Assembly: GCF_026213295.1 (NCBI RefSeq)
Contig: NC_079414.1
Coordinates: forward strand, 4,596,348-4,660,347
From: Gadus chalcogrammus
Lineage: Eukaryota > Chordata > Actinopteri > Gadiformes > Gadidae
Direction of reading: 5' to 3'
DNA: 64,000 bases
In this document: positions 39,569 through 49,954 of the stretch, in pieces
Numbering within the stretch: position 1 is the first letter of the stretch
Layout of the letters: every line of letters starts with the position of its first letter
Program-made: the position numbers and the translations under genes
Notes under the pieces: generated by a model
Seen by the model: only the letters and a program-made list of their open reading frames with translations
Told to the model about the DNA's origin: nothing
Databases searched by the model: none

Positions 39569-40741
39569 ACCTCAGAATCCTCAAAATTTTTCATCATTCA
39601 AAACCTGCATGTACACAAACACAGAAGGAAGGTGTGCTCTTGAGTTGGATTGACATTGGTTCACTACGACAAAGGTCAAGGACCACGAGGACCAGGCTGG
39701 GGCCGGGTGGTCACCATTTAATTCCAGATTTTATGTGGATGGTTTCACTATCCACACAAGCGTCCAGAGTTATCGGCAGTCAATGATATACATGAGCTGT
39801 AATGTACAGCATGGGTGATCAGAAACAGAGCACAGCTCCCCAGGTCGTGTTGCTCTCTGTAAGGAATAAGAGGGGCTTCTCCTGGCCTCGGAGCACAACG
39901 GTTTCTAGTCAGAGGTCAAGCTACTGCCCCCTCCTATAGGACTTTGCAGCATCTATGATGCTAATCTGGACGTAAGGTAGTCATTTAAATAGGTCTGTGT
40001 TTCCTCCACGCCTTTCCATTCATCAGCCGTTGGCATGCTTTCTTTGAGGATAACGGAACATTTCCAAGCTTTGAAAAGACTACTATTTTTTTTCCATGAT
40101 TTTCAATATTTTTTGACGATAAGTATTAAATAAAGACCTTACAAGATTTGAATGATTAACAACAGTTGTCTTTGTTTCACTTCCGAGGTGACTGCGTTTG
40201 TATTGATATTGTCTTACTGTATGGGCCGACATTCAAAGCGGTACTTGAGAAAAGGTGCACTCTGCCAGCCGTGTCCTTTGTGATGAAGCATATGTTCCGT
40301 TGTCCAGTATCTCTGGAAGTGGTTTTGGGCTGAGTCCGTCTGGAAGGTTCCGCCGCGTCCCCTGAGCTTTCCTCTCCCCAACAGTCCACCAGTCGATATG
40401 GAGACCACACTTGGCTGCTCTGTGACTTCCAGCCAGACGGTTGAGAGTCGTCCTCTCTGGGATCTGACCTTAGTGTCAAACGAACTACCAGCTGCTCTTG
40501 TTTCCAGACAAACAAAAACATGATGCAACACCAGCACAGAGCCACACTAAAGACTAGAAACCATTTAATGACAAAGAACAGTCACAGCTGTCAAACATAA
40601 GTACAAGACCAAAGATCAAAAGGAAATACGCTGTTTATATAGAAGTGCTCTGAGCGCTCAACGTAGTGGACTTCATGTGCAGCCCTCTTTGAGGATAGGA
40701 TTCCAAAGGAATGGCTATTCCAGGTAAATCATTTTCCCCCT
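39569..40741. other. No gene supported
   Basis: A minus-strand frame (40545 to 40177) has a possible donor (ACAGTAAGA) near 40217 and could be an exon. Its sequence matches no family I recognise and the other frames are also open. Confidence 0.4.
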
Positions 40742-40951
40742 TGTAATGTTACTACATTAATCAGAAACTGACTTTAAGAACAGATGGCTTTATTTAATTA
40801 ACTCTGTGAGCTAATGACAAAAGCGTGGCTTTTCATTGTCTTTTTCTAATGAAACATATATATGGTTAGTATACAATTAGTTACAGGTGCAGCCACCTAG
40901 TGGTTGGGGTATAATTTATCTTAATATTAATTGTATACTCTTATCATTACA
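40742..40951 (-). repeat. 3' LTR
   Basis: 210 bp. On the plus strand it begins TGTAATGTTACTAC and ends TTATCATTACA, so short inverted ends TGTAATG/CATTACA are kept. An AATTAAATAAAG-type polyadenylation signal is present in element sense. It aligns throughout with 45763-45965, with small indels near the outer end. Confidence 0.95.
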
Positions 40952-40965
40952 TCCCCTTTTCTTTA
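40952..40965 (-). other. Polypurine tract
   Basis: On the minus strand TAAAGAAAAGGGGA abuts the 3' LTR, the position and composition expected for priming plus-strand DNA synthesis. Confidence 0.85.
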
Positions 40966-41823
40966 GAGCTACGCTACCATACTCATGAACTAGCTTAACA
41001 CCATACAGCAAACACATATTTTCTTGACACAGACATCGTGTATATGCCCATAACTTTTAGGATTTATGAGTATTTGATTGTGAGGAAACATTGTTTTACC
41101 GCGAGTGAGTGTTAAAAATAATGAATAAATGCGGGCGCGCGTGTGTGCATGTGTAAAATAATTAATGAATGCGGGCACGCGTTTGTGCGTGCATATGTTT
41201 AACACACGCTAACTAAACACGTAATGCATAATACAGTCCATGGCAATGTATATTAACTGGGGGACACATGCATATTAGGAACACAAGTTGATAACGATAA
41301 TGCATGCATTACCGATAAGAAACGATGTTTATAATGTATTGTGTATATCATTAAATAGAACCACAGTTACCGCATATCATATGTTGTATCATATAGTTTT
41401 CTTTGCCGAAATTTATTTGAGGACTCAGTATTTCTGAAGTTGTGGTAGAAAACCTTATTCCATGGGTGAATTAGGCCATATTATTTGGCCATAAACTGAG
41501 CCATTTGAAGTTTGAAATTCATGTGCACCCGTCTCATCAGAGACTGCAGACGCGCTGTCAAAATATCAACTCGTCAGATTCAAATGCCCTCATGGCTCTT
41601 AAAGGGGATGGGAGCTGGCACTCTCATTGGTTTATTGAACGTTATGCCCAAACCACACTTACGGGTAATTAGGCTACTTCAGACCAATCCTTTTTAGATT
41701 TGTGCTTGGCGCAAGAGTAATTTTTTACGCCGGTAAAATAGCAACATCGCCATAGAACCGCCCACAAAGCTACTTGCGCTTGGCGCTTCTCACTTGCGTT
41801 TCAGACCGTTAAAATAGGGCCCT
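40966..41823. mobile_element. Probable hAT-type fragment inserted in the LTR element
   Basis: The right edge, read on the minus strand, is AGGGCCCTATTTTAACGGTC followed by TGAAACGCAAGTG, a terminus common in fish hAT elements. It cuts the pol frame directly after the residues KPPDRL. The opposite end is not clear, so the extent is approximate and part may be the element's own 3' non-coding DNA. Near 41115-41190 a roughly 50-bp phrase is duplicated. Confidence 0.5.
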
Positions 41824-43050
41824 CAGTCTGTCTGGCGGTTTGACACTGCGTGTGGACCTTCTCAACACAGGCAAGCCATTCTGCTCAGCTGGTTCGCTGC
41901 TGTATGTTGCAGGCGGTGTTTCAGCTGATGCAGTATCGGCTGAATCTTCCATAGCTGTTTCATTTGGTTGTTCTTGCAGTCTCTCTTGTGTGTGTGTTTT
42001 CAATAAACTCCTTCGATACCTTCGCAGGATTTGGCCATCTTATGTTCTGACGTTGTAGGACCTTGGACTTACTTCCTCCAGAACAGTCACTCTCTTTGTC
42101 CAGGTGTTGGAATCTTGGATTCTCACTGCATCATGTCTTGCCAGTGGCCCTAGGCTTCTTCTGCACTTGTCGTAGTTAGCTTTTTGTCTCCTTTGTAGAA
42201 ACCTTTGTTTCAGTTTCACTCTGTTCTGCTTTCGTTCTGCAGTGCATGGAATCGTGGTGCTTAGCCTACGTCCCATAAGAAGTTCAGCAGGGGACATGCC
42301 ATGTTCCAGTGGTGATGCTCGATAACTCAATAAAGCTAAATATGGATCAGAATTACTTTCTTGTGCTTTCTTGAGCAACTGTTTGACTATGTGAACTCCT
42401 TTCTCTGCCTTACCGTTTGATTGGACATACAGAGGGCTTGAAGTCATATGTCTAAGTCATATTCTTCTGTAAAACACTGGAATTTTTTAAAACTATATGA
42501 TGGACCATTGTCACTGTAGACAATCTGGGGAATTCCATGTGGACTTCATATGTTTGATTACACAGGTCGCAGACATGCTGGAATGTAGTGCTACCTCTGG
42601 GTAGTTTGACAGATAATCTATCACCAAAAGGTAATTCTTTCCATCTAAGAGAACCAGGTCTGTCCCAACTTTTTGCCATGGTTCATCAGGCAAGTCTGTG
42701 ATTTTCATGTGCTATTTTGGCAGGTTCGATTGATGTTTTAGACAGGTGTCACGGCTTGAGACCATCCTGTCTATGTCTGCGTTGATACCTGGCCAATAGA
42801 TGGCTGTGTGGGCTCTCCTTTTGCATTTTCCCATACCCAGGTGCCCCTCGTGTAGTCTCTTCAGCATATCTGGTCTCAATGACTGAGGCATGATGATTAT
42901 GTTCTTCCTAAGAAGCAGCCCATTTACAACACAGGTCGCCTATGATGTTGTAGTACTGTTGACACTCACCTCTTGGCCAAACTTCATTCAGGAGCTTGAT
43001 GACACACTGTGAACCTGCATCTTTCTGTGATTCTGCAGTGATCTGCTTGG
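41824..43050 (-). pseudogene. Retrotransposon integrase and pol C-terminus
   Basis: From 42860 down: GKCKRRAHTAIYWPGINADI (end of the zinc-binding domain), then an in-frame TAG at 42712-42714, then the catalytic core with VGTDL (first Asp) and VIDYLSNYPE. After a frameshift near 42450 comes YVQSNGKAEKG with the catalytic Glu, followed by SYRASPLEHGMSPAELLMGR (42447-42040). The tail VLRRSTRSVKPPDRL (to about 41823) ends at an inserted repeat. The enzyme would join the cDNA to host DNA and is inactive here. Confidence 0.88.
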
Positions 43051-43053
43051 ATT

Positions 43054-43704
43054 TCATATCAGACACAGGCAGTGTGTGATTAGGTTAACATGGAGAGTGA
43101 CGTCCGTTTCTGAGAGACACTCCTCATTTTCATCACTCTGTATTGTTGCTCTAGACAGAGCATCAGCTAGCACTATGTGTTTGCCAGCTGTGTATATCAA
43201 GTCAAAATCATAGCATTGTAATTTCATCATCAGTCTTTGAATGCGTGGTGACATCTCGCTGAGGTTTTTCTTTATGATGGATATTAACGGCTTGTGGTCT
43301 GTCTCAGCCAGAAACTTTGGAAGGCCATAAACATATCCGTGAAACTTCTGGAATCCATACACCATAGGCACTCTTTTTCTATTTGTGCATAGTGGCATTC
43401 CGTGACGGTCATCATTCTTGATGCATAAGCGTCTGGCTTCCAATCTTCTCCTGTAGCCTGTAGTAATACAGCTCAGATGCCATCCTTGGAAGAGACAGTG
43501 CATATTTTGATCTTTTTGGAGGGATCTCCAAAAGAAAAGAAGAAAGAATCTCAACACAGGCTCCGTTGTCAGAGTGGTTTTCAGACGTGCCCACTCCTCT
43601 TCATGATCAGCAGTCCATTTAATTTCACACTCACGCAACAACTCTCTAAGATGCACAGTCTTAGGTGATGAATTAGGAATGAATTGTCCAATGAAATTAA
43701 TCAT
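43054..43704 (-). pseudogene. Retrotransposon RNase H region
   Basis: It opens with MINFIGQFIPN, the segment joining RT to RNase H, and includes ETDHKPLISIIKKNL, SPRIQRLMMKLQCYDF and GKHIVLADALSRA, the usual end of gypsy RNase H. The middle (about 43400-43560) is out of frame. It is separated from RT by a frameshift at the A-run near 43725. Confidence 0.88.
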
Positions 43705-43706
43705 CC

Positions 43707-44357
43707 CTAACGCTTAACACACTTTTTTTTATCTTCAGGCCTTGGCATTTCCACTATCGCTTTTACCTTGCTCTTGTCTGGCTCCACACCAGCTTCTGAC
43801 AACTTGTCCCCCAGAAAGGTGATTTCCTTTGCGCAAAACTCACACTTTGCTCTGTTCAGCTTCAGTCCATACTGCTGGATTCTTTGAAGCCCTCTGATGA
43901 GCCTTTCATTGTGCTGGTCAAGTGTAGCTCCCCAGAGAACAATGTCGTCTGCGTACACACGTACGCCTTCCACGCCTTCTATCATGTGCTCCATGGCCCG
44001 GTGGTACACTTCTGGTGCAGAGCATATTCCGAAAGGCAACCTTTGGAAACTGTAACGGCCATACGGTGCATTGAATGTGCAATACTTTGTACTATCCTCA
44101 TGCAGTTTCAACTGCCAAAACCATTGAGAGGCGTCCAGCTCGCTAAAATTCTTTGCACCGGCCATCTGACTTGTAATCTCATCTCTGGTTGGGATTTGAT
44201 AATGTTCTCTCTTAATGTTGTTTTTCAGATCTTTTGGATCCATGCAAACGCGTACATCTCCATTTGGTTTTCTGACACACACCATCAAATTCAGGAGCCA
44301 ACAAATTCTGTGGGCTCCTCCACTTTCTTTATGACCCAAGTGACGGCATACGGTCAA
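43707..44357 (-). pseudogene. Retrotransposon reverse transcriptase
   Basis: Clear Ty3/gypsy RT motifs: VCVRKPNGDVRVCMDPKDL, FSELDASQWFWQLKL (first Asp), FQRLPFGICSAPEVY and the catalytic VYADDIVLWG, then GLKLNRAKCEF and ITFLGDKLS. The frame ends at KKCVKR because of a frameshift. The first Met shown is not a real start; RT is translated as part of a polyprotein, and its N-terminal part lies in the 44329-44715 frame. Confidence 0.93.
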
Positions 44358-44840
44358 GTTCTTCTTTTAGCTTTTCTAGCAGAGGTGCTGGTACGTGCCT
44401 AGGACCAAGAACGACCAGTTGTGCATTATCCTTCAGTTGTACTTTGTAGGTGAATGGTAAGACACCAAACCCGTGGAAGATGTCTGAATACTGATCCACA
44501 ATTGACTCTGCATTATGTTGTGCACTGATGTTGTTTATGCAGTACACTCTTTTAACTAGGCCTAAATGTTCACCTGCTTTGTCACCTAGTAGTGAGTCAT
44601 GTCCATCTGGATCAACAACAAACATGAGCTGATGTTCCTTTTCTTTAATTTTAACTTTGAGCTTGCAGATGCCTTTAGTGTTGATTTGCTGTCCATTATA
44701 GGCTTTCAGCCTCACTGAATTGGGATGAATGTGTGGTTTTTATTTCATGACTCTGATGTCACGTTCACTCATTAAGTTGGCTTTGGCCCCTGTGTCCAGC
44801 TTGAGGAATGACAGCTCCATTTATTTGTAATGGCACAATC
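44329..44840 (-). pseudogene. Retrotransposon protease and RT N-terminus
   Basis: The aspartic protease active site LDTGAKANL is encoded at about 44773-44799. An in-frame TAA at 44740-44742 cuts the protease a few residues later. Beyond it the frame continues with RLKAYNGQQI and SLLGDKAGEHLGL (end of protease), then GFGVLPFTYKVQLKDNAQ and GPRHVPAPLLEKLKEELDRM, the N-terminal lead-in of RT. Confidence 0.85.
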
Positions 44841-44922
44841 CACTTGTCCTGCCCAACACTGTTCACGTTTGGCATTAGTTGTTCAGTCTCTTTATGTCTG
44901 AAATCATCCTGCTTGGCCATGC

Positions 44923-45309
44923 CTAAAAATAATGAATCCTCAAGAGCTTTTTATTCCACTGTATGCAGACGTTCACCTCCGCTCTGTTTCCCTTTGGAAA
45001 AGCATTGCTTGGCATAGTGATTTTTCCCTTTACATTGGTTACAGACTTTTCCATATGCTGGGCATTGTTTACGTGAATGTTGGGAGCCACATCGTTTACA
45101 CATAAACTTTTCTGTGTTGTTCTGTTGCTTATTTTTTGACGTGGTATATCTTTGTGTCCTTCCTGACACTGTAGCCACTGTGGCACCAACTTGTTCCTTT
45201 GAACGCTCACAAACGTCTTTGCATGTTGCTGAGCTAACTCATTAGCATGGCATATTTTCATAGCTCCAGCTAAAGTAAGGTCAGTTTCCCGCAGCATTCT
45301 TTCTCTCAC
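44923..45309 (-). pseudogene. Retrotransposon gag, nucleocapsid segment
   Basis: Two overlapping frames are needed. One carries LRETDLTLAGAMKICHANEL (gag between capsid and nucleocapsid). The other, 45178-44951, carries two zinc knuckles: CKRCGSQHSRKQC (C-x2-C-x3-H-x4-C, one residue short) and CNQCKGKNHYAKQC (standard C-x2-C-x4-H-x4-C). They would bind the element's RNA. Confidence 0.85.
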
Positions 45310-45320
45310 TTTTTTGTCAT

Positions 45321-45734
45321 TTACCCCGAAAAAATGTCATCCTGTATCATTGAATCTCGAAGCACTCCAAAGTTGCACTTTCTGGCTTTTAGTTTCAAGT
45401 CTGATACAAAGGCATCAAAGCTCTCCGCTGGCATTTGAATGCGCGAGCGACACACATACGTCTCATTCTTCTTTGGCGAACAGTGTTCATCAAACTTTGT
45501 CACGGCCACATCAAACTTTTCCTTGTCATCCTTGCTTTCAGACACAAACGTGTTGAATACCTCCACTGCTTGCTGTCCCGCGACGGTAAGAAGCAGTGCA
45601 ATCAACCGTGCATCAGGCTTGTCGTCCAGTCTGAGGGCTTGCAGATAAAGCATGAATCGTTGCTTGAACGTTCTCCACTCGCAATCCACATTTCCAGTCC
45701 AATTCAGAGGTTCAGGCGGCTTCACACTTACCAT
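45321..45734 (-). pseudogene. Retrotransposon gag, capsid segment
   Basis: 137 residues starting MVSVKPPEPLNWTGNVDCEW, with FKQRFMLYLQALRLDDKPDA and LLTVAGQQAVEVFNTF, the pattern of a gypsy-type capsid. The start codon lies only 13 bases after the primer site in element sense, which is very close. The frame ends near 45321 by a frameshift before continuing in the 45309 frame. Confidence 0.85.
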
Positions 45735-45747
45735 GACTTCTGTTGGA

Positions 45748-45762
45748 CCACTCCTGGTACCA
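45748..45762 (-). other. Primer-binding site, tRNA-Leu type
   Basis: On the minus strand TGGTACCAGGAGTGG directly follows the 5' LTR. It matches the complement of the 3' end of tRNA-Leu(UAA) as I recall it (CCACTCCTGGTACCA). Confidence 0.8.
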
Positions 45763-45965
45763 TGTAATGTTACTACAATAATCAGAAACTGACTTTAAGA
45801 ACCGATTGCTTTATTTTATTAACTCTGTGAGCTAGTGACTCAAGCGTGGCTTTTCATTGTCTTGTTCTAATGAAACATAATGGTTAGTATACAATTAGTT
45901 GCAGGTGCAGCCACCTAGTGGTTGGGGGTAACATTTATCTTAATATTAACTGTATACTCATTCCA
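45763..45965 (-). repeat. 5' LTR
   Basis: 203 bp, plus-strand start TGTAATGTTACTAC and end ACTCATTCCA. It contains AATAAAATAAAG in element sense. Differences from the 3' LTR are scattered (about 15 substitutions and a few indels by eye), implying a moderately old insertion. Confidence 0.95.
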
Positions 45966-47114
45966 CCCCTTTTACTAGATGGAGATATTTCTCTGTCCGT
46001 GTATATTTGTCCAACAGGATATCTTAAAAAGTAATGCATGCATTTGCGGAAGATGTTGTGGAATGATTGGTTATTGGCCAAGGAAGAGCCGTTTGTATTA
46101 TAATCTGCAGCAACTGCCAAAATAATTACACTAGACAGACACAGTTTACCTAAAATAGTGGCTGCTTGTGCATGTTGGTTATCTCTATTATTTTTCATTT
46201 TCCTGTAAAGACATTTATGCTTAATCGATGTTCCTTAGACTTTTTGTGTCTGCGAGCAACAGCAGTGCTCTGTCATCAAATGATCGTATTTCAGGGAAAA
46301 TGATGCGTCAACATATGTCTTACACCTGTTCGTACTGGAGTTTGTCCATGTTCATGTGACTTGTAAATTAGCAATAATTTCCCAGAAAATACTGTGTATG
46401 GATGGATTTCTGCAGAAACTTCATTCGTAAATATTCTAACGCCAATAAAAAACAGAATTGATTGCGGAGATAGCAGTCTATTTTTTGGAAATCAATAAAA
46501 GAAAACATCACATATAGCACACTAGTAGGGAAATTAGAGCAACTGCGTAGGCAAAGAAGTGGGACAAAATAACGAATGGTGTCAAAGTGGGATCTGATTC
46601 AAGAATCAATCTCAGCTCTTGCATGAGGCCCAATGATGGACAGAAGGATATTTTACAGTTTGCATTCCAATAGCAAATATTTTAAATACAATACTATAAT
46701 AATAAATGTAAACTTATTATGCTCTATTAACATGGCCTATACAAACACATTTATGGTTGATAGCCCACCATGATAGCCAACAATGATGTAAATATCATGT
46801 GTATATGCTCAAAATGTAAGTGCATAAATACCTGCTGCATATTGTTCCATTTACAGATACACATATTACCCATTACACCAGCATGCAAAGCAGAGAGTAG
46901 AAACAGATGAATAACGAGCAGCTTCAATACACTCCCATCTTGATCAATGAGTACCGCACATACTTATATCTTTATTTTTATCTTAGTCCGGAACTTGAGT
47001 GTGCACGAAATTTAGCATTCGAAGGCCTCTCATACGTGTGGTGGGACACCATTCCCCTTGATCGCACAGTAGCAGAGATTACAAGGGGTTTGACCGCAAA
47101 GGAATCTCCTTTAC
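45966..47114. other. No gene recognised
   Basis: AT-rich flank of the LTR element. Confidence 0.55.
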
Positions 47115-47402
47115 TTAGAAAGGAGTCAGCTGAGGTGGTTCGGGCATCTGGCAAGGATGCCCACTGGGCGCCTCCCTTGGGAGGTGTTTCAGGCACGTCC
47201 AGAGGGGAGGAGGCCTCGGGGAAGACCCAGGACTAGGTGGAGAGATTATATCTCAACACTGGCCTGGGAACGCCTCGGGATCCCCCCGTCAGAGCTGGTC
47301 AATGTGGCCCGGGAAAGGGAAAACTGGGGCCCCCTGCTTGAGCTGCTCCCCCCGCGACCCGACCCCGGATAAGCGGATGACGATGAGGATGAGGAGGATG
47401 AG
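47115..47402 (+). mobile_element. LINE 3' fragment
   Basis: The frame SQLRWFGHLARMPTGRLPW then RRPRGRPRTRWRDYI, AWERLGIPPSEL and LLPPRPDPG-stop is the C-terminus of a LINE ORF common in fish. The stop is followed by a GATGAG-type short repeat tail (47375-47402). Everything upstream of the fragment has been lost. Confidence 0.85.
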
Positions 47403-48110
47403 GAATCCCGAAAGTGTGTTATCTTATGAGCATGACACTGCCCGAGCCAGTTGGGGGAGCGAATGAGGCTGAGCCAAGTCCTCTAGAGATGGACATTCCT
47501 AGCATCATGGCCGACTGCCTCCTTCTGCTTACCTCATTGAATTAATTGTCAGATGGTGATTGTAGTCTATTGTTCCAATGATGTTAGAAATTGTCTGATG
47601 AGCAGCAGCTTACGGAATCGTGTGCCTGAGTTGATGATACTGTCGAGGGCCGCAGGCGTTAAACAGCTTAGTGAGGGTGGGAAACACCCGCATTGTATCC
47701 TAACTGTCGCTGAGACGTGCCAGTAGCCTCAGACCTAAGGGTGAAGAGGATTTGGACACCGTCAAAGAGTTGGTGCGTGGTCAAAAACCAGCATCCATCC
47801 CCTGCAGCCTGCAGCCCCCCCCCCCCCCCCCCCCCCCCCGGTCCTCTAACTGGCTAGCTCTGACGTTTGACGCACTGCAGTTTAGCCATCGTTTTACACT
47901 ATTTCATGACATGACTTAAATTGGTAACATGCAGCATAGTCTAATAAATCGGATACATTTGCAATTATCAACCATTGATTATTGTATACTTAAGAAGTAG
48001 GCCGACAACTGTAGCGTGTGACGACAAGGGCACAAAATAAGCTAGCTTGAGCTTTGGTGTGCAACTTCCTACAGTCAGTTAACAGACTAGGCTTTTATCC
48101 TAAGTGACAC
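47403..48110. other. No gene recognised
   Basis: Mixed composition with a long C run (47815-47838); no motif. Confidence 0.5.
47815..47838. repeat. C24 homopolymer
   Basis: Twenty-four C in a row; the true length may differ because of sequencing limits. Confidence 0.9.
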
Positions 48111-48518
48111 TTAAAGGTTGCATAGGTGATTTGCTTTTTTGGCCATTTTTGCAAAATTACTTGAAATCCTTATCATAACCCGCTTACAGCCACTGAGTTA
48201 GAAGTACTGACATGAAAATTAAACTTGTCAATCATCTGTGGAACGTGCAGGGCTCGAAAAACTCCAGCCAATCATATCCATTGCCACCGAGTTTCATTGG
48301 ACAGTAAGTACGTCAATCAAACGGTCGTACTGCACTCCCCCTCCCCCCCTCCCCCGCGCCCCGCGCGCGACCCCTTCGTGCAGTACTCGTGACCCAGAGC
48401 TCGTGACCCAGAGCAAGCTCCTGTTTGTTGTTATCCTGCGGTATCTACTGGAACTAGTTAATCCACATTTGGACCTAGCAGTAGAAGACAATTTCCATGG
48501 CAGACAAGACGCCACAAT

Positions 48519-48553
48519 CCCCACCACCACCACCACCACCACCACCACCACCA
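48519..48553. repeat. (CCA)n trinucleotide array
   Basis: Eleven units, coding for the proline run above. Confidence 0.95.
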
Positions 48554-48726
48554 GCAAAGAGAAGGAAAACTCTTTTTCAGAGAGTAATTGATAATAAAAA
48601 CGCTGAAAGAGAAAAACTGAAATCAAGAATAATCCTAGGCGCTGCTTTTGAACGTTGGCGGCAACTGAAGGACGAGAAGGGTCTAAAAACCGATGCTTGT
48701 GTGGCGGTTGACCTAGTTTCAAAGTT

Positions 48727-48807
48727 TATACCGTTTATACTCGGTAATACCGGTGTTGAGACGAGTGTATTACTCGGTGTGAAAATGTCCACACCGCGGC
48801 AACCCTA
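48727..48807 (-). mobile_element. Terminal piece of another DNA transposon
   Basis: On the minus strand TAGGGTTGCCGCGGTGTGGA, then CACCGAGTAATACACTCGTC, is a terminus I recognise from fish hAT-like MITEs. Its other end is not visible. Confidence 0.5.
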
Positions 48808-49954
48808 GTGAAAACCAGGACTTCCAATACAATTATATGAAACAAACATACATTTTCTAAAAATAGTATTGATTTATGTGACCGTTTAATGTTTATAACA
48901 TCTGGTGCAACCATAGCCGCGAGAACGTATTCTCAGCAGGGGGTGCTGGAAAAAAAAACCCGGCCTGCACTAGACTCGCAACTCGTCACATTGATAAAAA
49001 AGATATATAGCAGCGCAGCTCAATTACACCAGTGCATGCGCGCACAGTTGAAAATCGATCGTTGTGTTCACTTCCTTCACACCATGGTTCACATCCAGCT
49101 GCTCACAGAACAAGTTTAGCGCACCACCGCTACCCTCACACTTTTTCATATAACCTTTTTTCAGCACTAGGACATATGAGCATTAAATAAATGCTGCGTC
49201 TCAACATGCCTTGGACAGCAGCGAGGATGACTCGCTTTGCCACGGGCCGAAACAGTTCGGAGCGACCACAGCCAGAGCGAACACAGCGGGGCAGAGGAGT
49301 GTCAGGAAGTCTTTGGTGTACACATCAGTACGGCCTATTTGCACTACTGTTTAGTGGCAATGCAGTGTTTTATTCTATGCCTTTTTATTTTCGTATATTA
49401 TTTCAATTAATACAATTTATTTATTCATGAAATCAAGATCTGGTCTTCAAATCTTTTTTCCAAATATAGGTCGTATTACAATGGGGTTTGTGTTTATATT
49501 CGGACCAATACGGTACAGCGGATGCTCACATGACGTTAAGCATTTCCTGGTGCATAATGAGACGCTTCAGAACCTAAAATCCCGTTTCTCCCCGTTGATA
49601 CGACAACACATAACCGGCGTTTTCAGAAATCTCCACTATGGTTTTTAGAAATGATCGTTTTCTGTGATAAGACAGGGCCTCGGACAGGGGGTGTTGCAGC
49701 ACCCCCAAAACCCCTACTTCCCGCGGTACTGGGTGCAATTTACAGCTGAATGTAGTGCCATGTTGTTAAACGAAAACCTACGCTAGAGTGGCTCGCTCTC
49801 GCGCATCTCTGTTCGCGCTCGTGCATGATTGCGCGTCCAGGTACTTGGAATGGGTGGAGTCAGAGTCAGCGTTGAAGGGGAGGGGGTAGGACCATTTGAG
49901 TTGTGTATTTTCAAAATCTGCTGGCGTTTCGCAAATCGCGTACCCAACCTTTAA

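Larger units (their letters stand above)
40742..45965 (-). mobile_element. Complete but decayed Ty3/gypsy-like LTR retrotransposon, 5,224 bp
   Basis: LTRs of 210 bp (40742-40951) and 203 bp (45763-45965) begin TG and end CA. CCCCT is duplicated outside both (40737-40741 and 45966-45970), so the insertion is intact at both edges. In element orientation (minus strand) the order is 5' LTR, primer site, gag, zinc knuckles, protease, RT, RNase H, integrase, polypurine tract, 3' LTR. The integrase after RNase H marks Ty3/gypsy order; the style is closest to Mag-like elements, though this is by eye. Several frameshifts and at least two in-frame stops (44740 and 42712) make it inactive. There is no envelope frame. 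Confidence 0.95.
48497..48808 (+). pseudogene. Proline-tract protein start carried by the TTAA element
   Basis: MADKTPQSPP, a run of eleven Pro from a (CCA)n tract, then AKRRKTLFQRVIDNKNAERE and AFERWRQLKDEKGLKTDA. The basic segment and the FERWRxLKxxKGLKTDA motif recur in uncharacterised fish proteins linked with transposons. From about residue 77 the frame runs into an inserted transposon end (48727), so the C-terminal residues are not original. Function unknown; it may bind DNA. Confidence 0.6.
48115..49950. mobile_element. TTAA-flanked DNA transposon, probably Kolobok-type
   Basis: The ends AGGTTGCATAGGTGATTTGC and (complement) AGGTTGGGTACGCGATTTGC are inverted repeats. TTAA lies at 48111-48114 and 49951-49954. 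TTAA duplication fits Kolobok or piggyBac; the encoded proline-rich, basic protein start (48497-48808) and the termini favour Kolobok, by inference. The middle has been replaced by a hAT-type end (48727-48807) and the element has no intact transposase. Confidence 0.78.

Noticed and set aside
40177..40545. Minus-strand 122-residue frame with a nearby donor-like site
   Set aside because: No family resemblance, two overlapping frames open, and the acceptor side is weak; kept only as a note.
45951..45985. A polypurine tract before the 5' LTR (AAAAGGGG), suggesting a tandem retrotransposon array
   Set aside because: The GGGG is explained by the 5-bp target duplication CCCCT, and no second internal region follows.
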